From Alphaproteobacteria bacterium (lineage in GTDB: Bacteria > Pseudomonadota > Alphaproteobacteria > Rhodobacterales > Rhodobacteraceae), in the NCBI GenBank assembly GCA_030429105.1, contig JAUIDE010000002.1, positions 71,896-117,762 of the forward strand: a stretch of DNA of 45,867 nt, in the 5' to 3' direction. A program made the position numbers and the translations under genes. The notes beneath the pieces were generated by a model, which had not been told where the DNA came from, did no database searches, and worked only from the letters and a program-made list of their open reading frames with translations. Every line of letters begins with the position of its first letter. Positions within the stretch are counted from its first letter, which is position 1. Below, in pieces: positions 24,405-35,441 of the stretch.

Positions 24405-25718
24405 TCAGAGCACGTAGCGCGAGAGGTCAGCCGAGCGGGCGAGGTCGCCCACATGCGCCTCCACGAACTCAGCGTCGACGCGCACCGTCTCACCCGACCG
24501 GTCCGGCGCGGCGAAGCTGATCTCCTCGAACACCCTCTCCATCACCGTGTAGAGGCGCCGCGCGCCGATGTTCTCGACTGAACCATTCACCTCGGCCGCG
24601 ATGCGCGCCAGGGCCGCGACGCCGCTCTCCGCAAAGTCGAGCGTAACGCCCTCCGCCGCCATAAGCGCCTGATACTGCCGGACGAGGGAATTGTCCGGCT
24701 CGGTGAGGATCCGGACAAAGTCTGCTTCGGTCAGCGCCCGAAGCTCGACCCGGATCGGCAGGCGACCCTGCAATTCCGGGAGCAGGTCGGATGGCTTGGC
24801 AACATGGAAAGCGCCCGATGCGATGAAAAGGATGTGGTCGGTCTTCACCGCTCCGTGCTTCGTCGTCACGGTCGTGCCCTCGATGAGGGGAAGAAGATCG
24901 CGCTGCACGCCTTCCCGGCTCACATCCGCGCCGCGGAAGCCGCCTTCGGAGGAGCGGGCGCAAACCTTGTCGATCTCGTCAATGAAGACGATCCCGTCCT
25001 CCTCCACGGAGCGGATCGCCTCGCGCGTGATCTCTTCTTGATCCACGAGTTTGTCCGCCTCCTCTGCGAGAAGGATGTCGTAGCTTTCGGCGATTTTCAG
25101 CCGCTTCTTCTTCTGCCGGCCGGAGAAGGCCTTGCCGAAAATGTCACCGAGATTGACCATCCCCATCTGTCCGGCGCCGCCCGGAATGTCTAGCATCCCC
25201 AGAGGGTTGGACGTGTCAGCGACAGCGACGTCGATCTCCTTGTCGTCGAGCGCACCCTCGCGGAGCTTCTTGCGGAAGGTCGCGCGCGTCCCCTCCGAAG
25301 CCTGCTCGCCGACAAGAGCGTCGAGCACCCGCTCCTCCGCCCGCTCATGCGCGCGCGCCTTGACGCCCTCCCGCCGCTCCTCGCGCTTCATGACGATGGC
25401 GGCCTCCACGAGGTCCCGCACGATCTGTTCCACATCGCGGCCGACATAGCCGACCTCGGTGAATTTCGTCGCCTCGACCTTGAGGAAGGGCGCCCCGGCG
25501 AGCCTGGCCAGCCGCCGGCTGATTTCCGTCTTGCCGACGCCGGTCGGCCCAATCATCAGGATATTCTTCGGCGTGATCTCCGCCGAAAGCGGCCCCTCCA
25601 CACGCCGCCGCCGCCAGCGGGAGCGGAGCGCGACAGCGACGGCGCGCTTCGCCTCCTTCTGGCCGATGATGAAACGGTCGAGTTCGGAGACGATCTCGCG
25701 TGGGGTAAGGTCGGTCAT
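24405..25718 (-). CDS. hslU: HslUV ATP-dependent unfoldase subunit
   Basis: This 437-residue AAA+ protein has the Walker [16 protein letters not shown], an I-domain insertion in the middle, Walker [14 protein letters not shown], and sensor/box motifs around [16 protein letters not shown]. It unfolds substrates and feeds them to the HslV peptidase ring, and its C-terminus (LSRYVL) docks into HslV. ATG 25718 follows GGGAGACAGA. It is downstream of hslV in the same operon, 18 bases apart. Confidence 0.97.
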   Translation of the reverse strand: MTDLTPREIVSELDRFIIGQKEAKRAVAVALRSRWRRRRVEGPLSAEITPKNILMIGPTGVGKTEISRRLARLAGAPFLKVEATKFTEVGYVGRDVEQIVRDLVEAAIVMKREERREGVKARAHERAEERVLDALVGEQASEGTRATFRKKLREGALDDKEIDVAVADTSNPLGMLDIPGGAGQMGMVNLGDIFGKAFSGRQKKKRLKIAESYDILLAEEADKLVDQEEITREAIRSVEEDGIVFIDEIDKVCARSSEGGFRGADVSREGVQRDLLPLIEGTTVTTKHGAVKTDHILFIASGAFHVAKPSDLLPELQGRLPIRVELRALTEADFVRILTEPDNSLVRQYQALMAAEGVTLDFAESGVAALARIAAEVNGSVENIGARRLYTVMERVFEEISFAAPDRSGETVRVDAEFVEAHVGDLARSADLSRYVL

Positions 25719-25736
25719 TCTGTCTCCCTCGCGCGG

Positions 25737-26267
25737 TCAGGCCGCCGCGATCTTTTCGAGGATGATCTCCTCGTTCGTGTAGACGCAGATATCCGCCGCG
25801 ATCTTCATGGCCTTCCGGGCAATCTCCTCGGCGGTCGCATCCGTGTCGATCAGCGCCCGCGCCGCGGCGAGCGCGAAATTTCCGCCCGAGCCGACGGCGG
25901 CGACGCCGCCCTCCGGCTCCAGAACGTCGCCCGCGCCGGTGATAACGAGAAGATCCTTCCCGTCCGTCACGATCAGCATGGCCTCGAGGTTGCGGAGATA
26001 CTTGTCCGTCCGCCAGTCCTTCGCCAGTTCCACGGCGGCGCGGGTCAACTGGCCTGGCGCGGCCTCCAGCTTCTTCTCCAGCCGCTCGAAGAGCGTGAAG
26101 GCGTCCGCCGTCGAACCGGCGAAGCCTGCGATCACATCGCGCCCGCCGGGGGACATGCGGCGCACCTTCCGTGCCGTGCCCTTGATGACGGTGTTCCCGA
26201 GGCTGACCTGCCCGTCCCCGGCGATAACGATTTCGCCCGCCTTCTTCACGCCGACGATGGTTGTCAT
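25737..26267 (-). CDS. hslV: HslUV peptidase subunit
   Basis: A 176-residue proteasome-beta-like peptidase. Removing Met exposes the catalytic N-terminal Thr ([20 protein letters not shown]), and the conserved [14 protein letters not shown] segment is present. It forms the double hexamer that degrades substrates passed by HslU. It is divergent from hisB across about 100 bases, a layout I recall from other Rhodobacterales genomes. Confidence 0.97.
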   Translation of the reverse strand: MTTIVGVKKAGEIVIAGDGQVSLGNTVIKGTARKVRRMSPGGRDVIAGFAGSTADAFTLFERLEKKLEAAPGQLTRAAVELAKDWRTDKYLRNLEAMLIVTDGKDLLVITGAGDVLEPEGGVAAVGSGGNFALAAARALIDTDATAEEIARKAMKIAADICVYTNEEIILEKIAAA

Positions 26268-26371
26268 CCGCTTTCCTCCCGGTCGGCGCTACATAGGCCG
26301 GGCGCCGTTCCGCCGCAACTTGCGGCTCCGCCCTACGCGCCGCTATATGCGCGGAGCCGAGAGGGAGCGAG

Positions 26372-26962
26372 ATGAGCCGCCGCGCCAGCCTGAGCCGCAA
26401 GACAGCCGAGACGTCCATCGAGGTCGAAATCGACTTGGACGGGACAGGCACATACGACAACAGAACCGGCGTGGGCTTCTTCGACCACATGCTGGACCAG
26501 CTCGCCCGGCATGCGCTGATCGACATGAGGGTGCGGGCGTCGGGCGATCTCCATATCGACGATCACCATACGGTCGAGGACACGGGAATTCTCCTCGGCA
26601 AGGCGCTTGCCGAAGCGATGGGGGACAAACGCGGCATCCGCCGCTACGGCCATTGCTATCTACCGATGGACGAATGCCTTACGCGCGCGGCGCTGGACCT
26701 TTCGGGCCGGCCCTTCCTCGTGTGGAAGGTGGAGCTCACCGCGCCCAAGATCGGGACGTTCGACACCGAGTTGGTCCGCGAATTCTTCACCGCCTTCGCG
26801 ATGAATTCCGGCATGACGCTGCATGTGGAGACGCTCTACGGAGTCAACTCCCATCACATCGCCGAAACCTGCTTCAAGGCAGTCGCCCGCGCGCTGCGCG
26901 ATGCGCTCGAAACGGACAAGCGGAAGGCGGAGGCGATCCCGTCCACCAAGGGGATCCTGTGA
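26372..26962 (+). CDS. hisB: Imidazoleglycerol-phosphate dehydratase
   Basis: A 196-residue enzyme dehydrating imidazole glycerol phosphate in histidine synthesis. The two metal-binding repeats are visible: [15 protein letters not shown] with [12 protein letters not shown], and later [19 protein letters not shown] 26372 has GAGGGAGCGAG directly upstream. It overlaps hisH by GTGA. Its 5' leader holds an inverted repeat GGCTCCG/CGGAGCC (26324-26330 with 26352-26358) of unknown meaning. Confidence 0.96.
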   Translation: MSRRASLSRKTAETSIEVEIDLDGTGTYDNRTGVGFFDHMLDQLARHALIDMRVRASGDLHIDDHHTVEDTGILLGKALAEAMGDKRGIRRYGHCYLPMDECLTRAALDLSGRPFLVWKVELTAPKIGTFDTELVREFFTAFAMNSGMTLHVETLYGVNSHHIAETCFKAVARALRDALETDKRKAEAIPSTKGIL

Positions 26963-27594
26963 CCGTCGCCATCGTGGATTACGGCTCGGGCAATCTCCAT
27001 TCCGCGGAGAAGGCTTTCCTGCGCATGAGTCGCGAAGGCTCAGGCGAGCCGGTGATCGTCACGGCCGATCCCGAGGCCGTGAGGCGGGCGGACCGTATCG
27101 TCCTGCCCGGGGTCGGGGCCTTCGCCGACTGCTGCGCAGGGCTCGATGCAGTTCCGGGCATGGTCGAGGCGCTGAAGGAGCGTTCGCACGGGGGCGGCGC
27201 GCCCTTTCTCGGCATATGCGTCGGGATGCAGCTCCTTTCTACGGTTGGGCGGGAGCACGGGGATACGCCGGGGCTCGGCTGGATTCCGGGCGAGGTCGTC
27301 AGGCTCGCGCCGAACGATCCCGACCTGAAGATCCCGCATATGGGCTGGAACGAGCTGAGCTTCGGCGAGCATCCGCTCTTCGCCGGGCTTTCCTCCGGCG
27401 CGCATGCCTATTTCGTCCATTCCTACCACATGCGCCCGCGAAACCCCGAGGCGCGGATCGCCCATTGCGCCTATGGCGAGATGGTGACGGCCGCAGTGGC
27501 GAAGGGCAACGTGGCCGGCGTGCAGTTCCACCCGGAGAAAAGCCAGGAGACCGGGCTCCGCCTCATCGCCAATTTCCTCGCCTGGGCGCCCTGA
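26959..27594 (+). CDS. hisH: Imidazole glycerol phosphate synthase, glutamine amidotransferase subunit
   Basis: This 211-residue class-I glutaminase has the nucleophile in GICVGMQLL (Cys87), the catalytic His-Pro-Glu in VQFHPEKS, and an opening [13 protein letters not shown]. It supplies ammonia to HisF. The start is GTG 26959, overlapping the hisB stop. hisA and hisF, which often follow, are absent; a thiolase gene comes next after 22 bases. Confidence 0.96.
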   Translation: MTVAIVDYGSGNLHSAEKAFLRMSREGSGEPVIVTADPEAVRRADRIVLPGVGAFADCCAGLDAVPGMVEALKERSHGGGAPFLGICVGMQLLSTVGREHGDTPGLGWIPGEVVRLAPNDPDLKIPHMGWNELSFGEHPLFAGLSSGAHAYFVHSYHMRPRNPEARIAHCAYGEMVTAAVAKGNVAGVQFHPEKSQETGLRLIANFLAWAP

Positions 27595-27616
27595 GCGGCG
27601 GAAAGGAGACAGAATC

Positions 27617-28798
27617 ATGACCGATCCCGTCGTCATCGTCGGCGCCGCGCGCACGCCCATGTGCGGCTTCCAGGGGGAGCTTTCGGGCGCCTCCGCCTCC
27701 GATCTCGGCGGCGCGGCCATCGCGGCCGCGCTGGCCCGCGCGGGGGTCGCAGCAACGGATGTGGACGAGCTCCTCATGGGCTGCGTCCTCCCCGCCGGTC
27801 AGGGGCAGGCGCCGGCGCGGCAGGCCGGGTTCAAGGGCGGGCTTTCGGAGGCCGTGCCTGCGACGACGCTCAACAAGATGTGCGGCTCCGGCATGAAGGC
27901 GGTGATGGTCGCGCATGACCAGCTTCTGGCCGGGAACGGCCGCGTTCTCGTCGCGGGCGGCATGGAGTCGATGACAAACGCGCCCTACCTACTGCCGAAG
28001 ATGCGCGGGGGGGCGCGGCTCGGACATGCAGAGGTCAAGGACCACATGTTCCTTGACGGGCTCGAGGACGCCTACGAGCCCGGCCGGCTGATGGGCTCCT
28101 TCGCCGAGGATTGCGCGGAGAAATACCAGTTCACGCGCGAGGCTCAGGACGCCTATGCGCTCGAAAGCCTCGAAGGGGCCCGGAATGCGCAGGCGACGGG
28201 CGCCTTCGCGGCGGAAATCGCTTCCGTGACGGTGAAGGGGCGGAGCGGCGCCGTCGAGATCGCGGAGGACGAACAGCCGAAGACAGCGAGGCCAGAGAAG
28301 ATCCCGGGCCTCAAGCCCGCCTTCAAGAAGGACGGCACGATCACGCCCGCCAACGCCTCCTCCATCTCCGACGGCGCGGCGGCGCTCGTCCTGATGCGCG
28401 AATCGGAGGCGAAGGCGCGCGGGCTCACGATCCGCGCCCGCCTCCTCGGCCATGCCAGCCATGCTCAGGAGCCGGGATGGTTCACCACTGCGCCCGTGCC
28501 CGCGATGAAGGCGGTCATGGCGAAGGCGGGCTGGGCGGTGGAAGATGTCGACCTCTGGGAGGTGAATGAGGCCTTCGCGGTTGTCCCGATGGCGGCGATG
28601 GCGGAGATCGGGATGGCGCGGGAGCGGCTGAACGTGAACGGCGGGGCCTGCGCGCTGGGCCATCCGATCGGGGCCTCGGGCGCCCGTATCCTCGTTACGC
28701 TTCTTCACGCGCTGGAGGCGCGGGGCGGCAAGCGGGGGATCGCGGCGCTCTGCATCGGCGGCGGAGAGGGAACCGCCATCGCGCTGGAGCTGGCCTGA
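27617..28798 (+). CDS. Acetyl-CoA acetyltransferase (thiolase)
   Basis: A 393-residue type-II thiolase. The nucleophilic Cys89 is in LNKMCGSGMKAVM, the His is in NGGACALGHPIGASGAR, and the second Cys is in ALCIGGGEG. The length matches biosynthetic acetoacetyl-CoA thiolases of the PhaA/AtoB type; 3-oxoadipyl-CoA thiolase is a less likely alternative. GGAGA precedes ATG 27617. It may share the his transcript by proximity. No phaB lies nearby, so the pathway (polyhydroxybutyrate, fatty acid or aromatic-acid breakdown) is open. Confidence 0.93.
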   Translation: MTDPVVIVGAARTPMCGFQGELSGASASDLGGAAIAAALARAGVAATDVDELLMGCVLPAGQGQAPARQAGFKGGLSEAVPATTLNKMCGSGMKAVMVAHDQLLAGNGRVLVAGGMESMTNAPYLLPKMRGGARLGHAEVKDHMFLDGLEDAYEPGRLMGSFAEDCAEKYQFTREAQDAYALESLEGARNAQATGAFAAEIASVTVKGRSGAVEIAEDEQPKTARPEKIPGLKPAFKKDGTITPANASSISDGAAALVLMRESEAKARGLTIRARLLGHASHAQEPGWFTTAPVPAMKAVMAKAGWAVEDVDLWEVNEAFAVVPMAAMAEIGMARERLNVNGGACALGHPIGASGARILVTLLHALEARGGKRGIAALCIGGGEGTAIALELA

Positions 28799-28800
28799 CC

Positions 28801-28980
28801 TCAGGTCGCCCGCGCCTCCCATGCGCGGCGCGCCTCCTCGCAGAAGGCGACGGAAAAGACGACGTTGGACCAATCCCGCGTCGGCGGTTGCATCGCCGGC
28901 GCGCTTCGGGAGACGAAACGAACCAGACGGCCTTCGGGACGGTCGGTCTCTTCGGGGCGGGCGGCGGCGGGGGCGGCCAT
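28801..28980 (-). CDS. Small protein of unknown function (59 residues)
   Basis: A 59-residue frame starts at ATG 28980 with GAGGAG exactly six bases upstream, the best ribosome site of any small frame here. The product is Ala/Pro-rich at the start and then WSNVVFSVAFCEEARRAWEA, an amphipathic helix with one Cys. There is no signal peptide or known domain. Its stop is two bases from the thiolase stop (convergent). I do not recognise it. An in-frame upstream Met at 29055 would give a longer form but lacks a comparable ribosome site. Confidence 0.55.
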   Translation of the reverse strand: MAAPAAARPEETDRPEGRLVRFVSRSAPAMQPPTRDWSNVVFSVAFCEEARRAWEARAT

Positions 28981-29186
28981 GACATACTCCTCGACTTCTG
29001 TCGCACACGCGCCACGCTCCCGGGGGATGGAATGCGGCGCTCTCATGGCGAACATCTGTCGATCCTGTGAGCGGTTGTGAAGGGGAGACCGGGCGCAACT
29101 GTGCGGTGTCGCACGTCTTTTCACCCGGTTGTCACGCTTGGGCCTACTCGTTCGTGATCCACGTCACGTCCTGTCACGAAGCCGTC
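28981..29186. other. 206-base gap with inverted repeats
   Basis: It holds TTCGTGA (29151-29157) facing TCACGAA (29174-29180), just after the hpaD stop, and a short GTGCG-GTGT-CGCAC hairpin near 29101-29114. The promoter of the 59-residue gene should be here, but no clear -35/-10 pair is visible. Confidence 0.4.
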
Positions 29187-30167
<981 letters not shown>

Positions 30168-30178
30168 AGGTCTCTCCT

Positions 30179-31680
<1,502 letters not shown>

Positions 31681-31684
<4 letters not shown>

Positions 31685-32076
31685 ATTTCGTTCCTCGACT
31701 GAAGATGTTCATGGATCGTGTTGAATCGCTTGATCGAAAGCTCCGGATTGATCTCCCGCATTTCGAGGGATAGGGCGAAGGCGCCCCCCGCCGCGCAGGG
31801 CTTCAGGAACGCCTCCGCCGCCGCATAGATCGCCTCCGCCGCAGCCTTCCGCGCCTCGAGGCTCCGGCCGGCGCCGAGCCGCACGGACATGTCCATGAAG
31901 TGATGCGGCCCGCCATCCGCCACGAGGCAGACATCCGCCCGATGCCCGCGCACGCGGATCCCGCCGAGGGGAAAGAGCCCCGTGGCCGCCATCGCATCCC
32001 GCATCGCGGCGGCGAAGGCGGGAAGGTCCGCCAAGGCTTCGAGGCCCGGACTGTAGTCGAAGGAGAGATGGGGCAT
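31681..32076 (-). CDS. hpaF: 5-carboxymethyl-2-hydroxymuconate delta-isomerase
   Basis: This 131-residue tautomerase-fold protein carries the catalytic Pro exposed after Met removal (MPHLSFDYSPGLEAL). It isomerises the HpaE product before decarboxylation. The choice of ATG 32076 over an upstream Met at 32091 is set by the Pro-2 requirement. First gene of the minus-strand hpa transcript, 68 bases from the divergent hpaG start. Confidence 0.92.
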
Positions 32077-32077
32077 G

Positions 32078-32106
32078 TTGACCCTTTTCACTTAACGCGT
32101 TAAGCA
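32078..32106 (+). promoter_or_regulatory. Candidate hpaGHI promoter
   Basis: TTGACC (32078-32083) and TAAGCA (32101-32106) are 17 bases apart. The -35 matches five of six consensus positions; the -10 is weak. The palindrome at 32091-32104 covers the spacer and part of the -10. Confidence 0.4.
32091..32104. promoter_or_regulatory. 14-bp palindromic operator between hpaF and hpaG
   Basis: CTTAACGCGTTAAG is a perfect 14-bp palindrome midway between the divergent hpa transcripts. It overlaps the start region of the hpaFED promoter and the spacer/-10 of the hpaGHI promoter, a typical place for a dimeric repressor. MarR-type HpaR proteins regulate this pathway in other bacteria; no hpaR gene is in the window. 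Confidence 0.65.
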
Positions 32107-32133
32107 AATATGCGGGCCTGGCGGCCCTGTCAA
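32105..32133 (-). promoter_or_regulatory. hpaFED promoter
   Basis: On the minus strand a perfect TTGACA (32133-32128) and TATTTG (32110-32105) are 17 bases apart. Transcription would start inside the palindrome at about 32098. Confidence 0.6.
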
Positions 32134-32144
32134 GCGAGGCTCCG

Positions 32145-32981
32145 ATGAAGATATGCAGGTTCGACGCCGGCACCGGCTGGCGGCTCGGCGCAGTGGTGGA
32201 GGGCGGGGTCGCCGACCTCACGGCGCGGTTCGGCCTCGCCGATCTCACCGCGATGATCCGCGCGGGGGCGCCGCTCGCCCTGCCCCGCGAACCGGACGCG
32301 TCGGCGGATGCGATCCGGCTCGACCAGCCGATGCCGGAGGCGAGGCGGATCTTCTGCATCGGCGTCAACTACATGAACAGGAACGAGGAATACCGGGACG
32401 GATCGGAGGCGCCCGCCCATCCCTCGATCTTCGTGCGAAGCCCGCTCAGCTTCACCGGGCCGGACATGCCCCTGATCCGCCCGCCGGAATCCGAGCAGCT
32501 CGACTATGAGGGGGAGATCGTGCTCGTCATCGGGAAGCCCGGCCGCCGAATTCCGCAGAGCCGGGCTATGGAGCATGTCTTCGGCCTCACGCTCATGAAC
32601 GAGGGCACGATCCGGGACTGGGTGCGTCACGGCAAATTCAATGTCACGCAGGGCAAGAACTGGGACCGCACGGGCGCCATCGGGCCCTGGGTGGAGACGG
32701 ACCTTTCCGGCCTCGACGTGACCAAAATGCTCATCGAGACGCGGGTGAACGAAGAAATCCGGCAGGCGGACACGACCGCCTCCATGGCCTTTCCCTTCGC
32801 GAAGATCATTGAATATGTCTCCACCTTCACGGAGATTGGACCCGGGGACCTGATCGCCACCGGCACGCCCACGGGCGCCGGCGCGCGGTTCGATCCGCCG
32901 CGCTGGCTGAAGCCGGGGGATGTGATCGAGGTGAGCGCGCCCGGCATCGGCGTGTTGAGGAACGGGGTGGCCGACGAATGA
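32145..32981 (+). CDS. hpaG: Fumarylacetoacetate hydrolase-family isomerase/decarboxylase, HpaG-like
   Basis: A 278-residue FAH-fold enzyme. GVNYMNRNEEY opens the active site, QLDYEGEIVLVIGK carries the Glu-x-Glu metal ligands, and the ending DLIATGTPTGAG is typical. In the homoprotocatechuate route it decarboxylates and isomerises 5-oxopent-3-ene-1,2,5-tricarboxylate to 2-hydroxyhepta-2,4-dienedioate. Classical HpaG is a two-domain fusion of about 430 residues; this is a single domain, so the exact step is less sure. GAGG lies five bases before ATG 32145, and it overlaps hpaH by ATGA. Confidence 0.85.
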   Translation: MKICRFDAGTGWRLGAVVEGGVADLTARFGLADLTAMIRAGAPLALPREPDASADAIRLDQPMPEARRIFCIGVNYMNRNEEYRDGSEAPAHPSIFVRSPLSFTGPDMPLIRPPESEQLDYEGEIVLVIGKPGRRIPQSRAMEHVFGLTLMNEGTIRDWVRHGKFNVTQGKNWDRTGAIGPWVETDLSGLDVTKMLIETRVNEEIRQADTTASMAFPFAKIIEYVSTFTEIGPGDLIATGTPTGAGARFDPPRWLKPGDVIEVSAPGIGVLRNGVADE

Positions 32982-33790
32982 AGCCCGAGACGATCGAAGC
33001 CCTCGCCTCAGCCTATGACGAGGCGGAGCGCACGCGGGTTCAGGTGCGCCAGCCGAGCCTCGACCATCCGGAAATGACCGTCGCGGACGGCTACGCAGTC
33101 CAGCGCGCCTGGGTCGGGATGAAGCTGGCGCGGGGGGAGCGGATCATCGGCCGCAAGATCGGCCTCACCTCCCGCGCCATGCAGCAGGCGAGCCAGATCG
33201 ACGAGCCGGACTACGGCGCGTTGCTCGACTCCATGGTGATCGACGACGGCGCCGCCATCGTGGCGGACCGTTTCATCCGCCCGCGCTTCGAGGTGGAGCT
33301 GGGCTTCTGGCTCAAGGCGCGGCTCGAAGGGCCTGACGTTACGATCTTCGACGTGCTGAATGCCACCGATTACGTCGTCCCGGCCTTTGAGGTGATCGAC
33401 GCGCGTTGCCACCAGAACGACCCTAATTCGGGGCGCCCGCGGAAGGTGATGGACACGATCTCGGACAATGCCGCCAATGCCGGCGTCATCTGGGGCGGGC
33501 GGCCGATGCGGCCGGATACAGTGGACCTCGCCTGGATTCCTGGCGTCCTCTACCGGAACGGCGTGGTGGAGGAGACGGGCGTCGCCGCCGGCGTGCTCGG
33601 CCATCCTGCAAAGGGGATCGTCTGGCTCGTCCGCCGCCTTGCGGCGCAGGGCGTCGCGCTGGAGCCCGGCCAGTTCGTCCTCTCGGGAAGTTTCACGAGG
33701 CCGGTCGTCGGCCATCCGGGCGACACATTCGCCTGCGATTTCGGGCCGCTCGGCGCGGTCACCTGCTCCATTGCGAAGGAAACGCCATGA
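32978..33790 (+). CDS. hpaH: 2-oxo-hept-4-ene-1,7-dioate hydratase
   Basis: This 270-residue member of the MhpD/XylJ/HpaH hydratase family carries IIGRKIGLTSRAMQQASQID with the conserved K-I-G-L-T-S. The metal Glu pair sits in RPRFEVELGFWL, and PAFEVIDARC follows. It adds water to the dienoate from the previous step. The start overlaps the hpaG stop, and its stop overlaps the hpaI start, so hpaGHI is one coupled unit. Confidence 0.92.
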   Translation: MKPETIEALASAYDEAERTRVQVRQPSLDHPEMTVADGYAVQRAWVGMKLARGERIIGRKIGLTSRAMQQASQIDEPDYGALLDSMVIDDGAAIVADRFIRPRFEVELGFWLKARLEGPDVTIFDVLNATDYVVPAFEVIDARCHQNDPNSGRPRKVMDTISDNAANAGVIWGGRPMRPDTVDLAWIPGVLYRNGVVEETGVAAGVLGHPAKGIVWLVRRLAAQGVALEPGQFVLSGSFTRPVVGHPGDTFACDFGPLGAVTCSIAKETP

Positions 33791-34542
33791 ACCCGTTCAA
33801 GGACCGGCTGAAGACCGGCGAGCCGCTCTACGGCATCTTCCTCGGCCTTGCACATCCGCTGGCTTCGGAAGTCTCGGCGCCGGCGGGCTTCGACTGGCTG
33901 CTGATCGACGGAGAGCATGCGCCGAATGATCTCGCCTCCATCGTCGCGCAGGCGAATGCGCTTGCGCGGCACGATCCGGCCGTCTTTGTCCGGATCAGGG
34001 ACCGGGACCCGGCGCATCTGAAGCAGTTGCTCGACGTCGGCGTCCGCAACTTTCTTGTCCCCGTCGTTGATACGAGGGAACAGGCGGAGGCTCTGGCCCT
34101 CGCCACGCGTTATCCGCCGGAGGGCAACCGAGGCGTCGGCATGCTCGGGGCGCGGGCAACGAATTTCGGGCGCAACCCCGGCTACCTGAAGGACGCGAAC
34201 AAGGACATCTGCCTGCTCGTCCAGATCGAGACCCGGCTCGGCCTTTCCAACATGGAGGCGATCATGGAGGTGGAAGGGATAGACGGGGTCTTTTTCGGAC
34301 CCGCCGATCTATCCGCCGACTTCGGCCTAATGGGTCAGCCCGGGCACCCGGAGGTCGAAGCGGCGATCCTAGACGGGATTCGGCGCGCCCGCGCGGCGGG
34401 CAAGGCCGCCGGCGTGATGACGCTCGACGACCGGCTTATCGCCGCCTATCGGGACGCCGGCGCGAACTATCTTTCCATCGGGCTGGACACCAACCTCCTC
34501 GCCAAGGCGGCCGACGCGCTCGCCGCCAAATGGAAGGGCTGA
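33787..34542 (+). CDS. hpaI: 4-hydroxy-2-oxoheptanedioate aldolase
   Basis: A 251-residue class II HpcH/HpaI aldolase. FDWLLIDGEHAPND carries the catalytic His region, FVRIRDRDP the Arg, and VQIETRLGLSN plus FFGPADLSADFG the Glu/Asp metal ligands. It splits the hydrated acid to pyruvate and succinate semialdehyde, finishing the meta-cleavage path. ATG 33787 overlaps the hpaH stop. Confidence 0.95.
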   Translation: MNPFKDRLKTGEPLYGIFLGLAHPLASEVSAPAGFDWLLIDGEHAPNDLASIVAQANALARHDPAVFVRIRDRDPAHLKQLLDVGVRNFLVPVVDTREQAEALALATRYPPEGNRGVGMLGARATNFGRNPGYLKDANKDICLLVQIETRLGLSNMEAIMEVEGIDGVFFGPADLSADFGLMGQPGHPEVEAAILDGIRRARAAGKAAGVMTLDDRLIAAYRDAGANYLSIGLDTNLLAKAADALAAKWKG

Positions 34543-34565
34543 ACGGGGCGCCCCATGACGCTCTC

Positions 34566-34982
34566 ATGACCTCCCTGCGTCGTCGAATCCACTCGACGCT
34601 CGCCGAAGTCGCCGCAGCCGCCGAAGCGGCGGAGGCGCTTTGCGCCGAGGCCGGCGCGGACGAAAGCCAGGCGCTCCGTATCGGCCTGGCGCTCGACGAA
34701 CTGGCGGCCAACGCGCTGGTCCACGGCGCGGTGCGGGAGGAGGCGCCGGACATCCTCGTCGAAGTATGGACTGACGAGAGCGAACTGACGCTCCGCGTCT
34801 CCGCCTCCGGCCCCCGTTTCGACCCGCGTGAGCCGCGGGAGGCGCCGGAGGCGTTCGCCGGGGGCGGCCGAGGGCTGGCCCTTGTCCTCGCCTTTGCTGA
34901 CCGGTTGACCTACGAGCGGGACGGGAACCGGAACGTCACCACCTTCACCGTCGCCAAGCATGGAGACCCGGAGGTGGAATGA
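34566..34982 (+). CDS. RsbW-like anti-sigma/serine kinase (HATPase_c_2)
   Basis: A 138-residue GHKL ATPase of the anti-sigma-factor kinase type. The N box is LALDELAANALVHG (Glu and Asn for Mg-ATP), and the G2 loop is FAGGGRGLALVLAFADRLTY. In partner-switch systems such kinases bind a target (often a sigma factor) and phosphorylate a STAS antagonist; the STAS gene is next. The start is uncertain: ATG 34566 gives MTSLRRRIHST, typical of the family, while ATG 34530 would overlap hpaI by 13 bases. Neither has a clear ribosome site. Confidence 0.85.
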   Translation: MTSLRRRIHSTLAEVAAAAEAAEALCAEAGADESQALRIGLALDELAANALVHGAVREEAPDILVEVWTDESELTLRVSASGPRFDPREPREAPEAFAGGGRGLALVLAFADRLTYERDGNRNVTTFTVAKHGDPEVE

Positions 34983-35061
34983 GGCGAAGATTGGGCATAG
35001 TCTTGACCTATCGTGCGGGCTCGCGCGCCGCGCGCGACGAAATCGGAGGGAGAGTACGGCC

Positions 35062-35430
35062 TTGAAGGACGCTGACAAGCGCTTTCCCTTCCGCTGCGAA
35101 ACGCAGGGAGATGTGACCGTTCTTCACTGCGGCGCGACGCATTACCATGCGGACAGTTTCGCACCGCTGGGGCGGGCGCTTAGCGCCGCCGCGGAACAGG
35201 CCGGCCCGGGCGGGCTTGTCATCGATCTCTCGGGCGTCGTCCTCTTCTCCTCGACCGCGCTCCGCGCGCTCCGTGCGGCGCACCTGGCGCGAGAGAAGCA
35301 AGGCAGGCGGATTATGGCGGCGGGGGGCGGAGAACTTGTCTCCGGCGTCCTCAAATTCGCCCCGTTCATTCCGTACTATCAAAGCCTTGAAGAAGCCGTC
35401 GCCGCCGCAGGGCAAGAGGCCGCCGGATGA
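35062..35430 (+). CDS. STAS-domain anti-anti-sigma-like protein
   Basis: A 122-residue STAS protein. VIDLSGVVLFSSTALRALRA carries the conserved Ser pair where the kinase normally phosphorylates. The start is assigned to TTG 35062 because GGAGGGAGAG lies seven bases upstream and no in-frame ATG gives a plausible N-terminus. A C-terminal LEEAVAAAG helix closes the fold. It is 79 bases after the kinase gene and overlaps the next gene's first possible start. A SpoIIE-type phosphatase to reset it is not in the window. Confidence 0.85.
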   Translation: MKDADKRFPFRCETQGDVTVLHCGATHYHADSFAPLGRALSAAAEQAGPGGLVIDLSGVVLFSSTALRALRAAHLAREKQGRRIMAAGGGELVSGVLKFAPFIPYYQSLEEAVAAAGQEAAG

Positions 35431-35441
35431 AAGGGCCTGAC

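Noticed and set aside
28801-29124. Longer 107-residue form of the small protein
   Set aside because: The upstream Met codons lack ribosome sites, whereas ATG 28980 has an ideal one.
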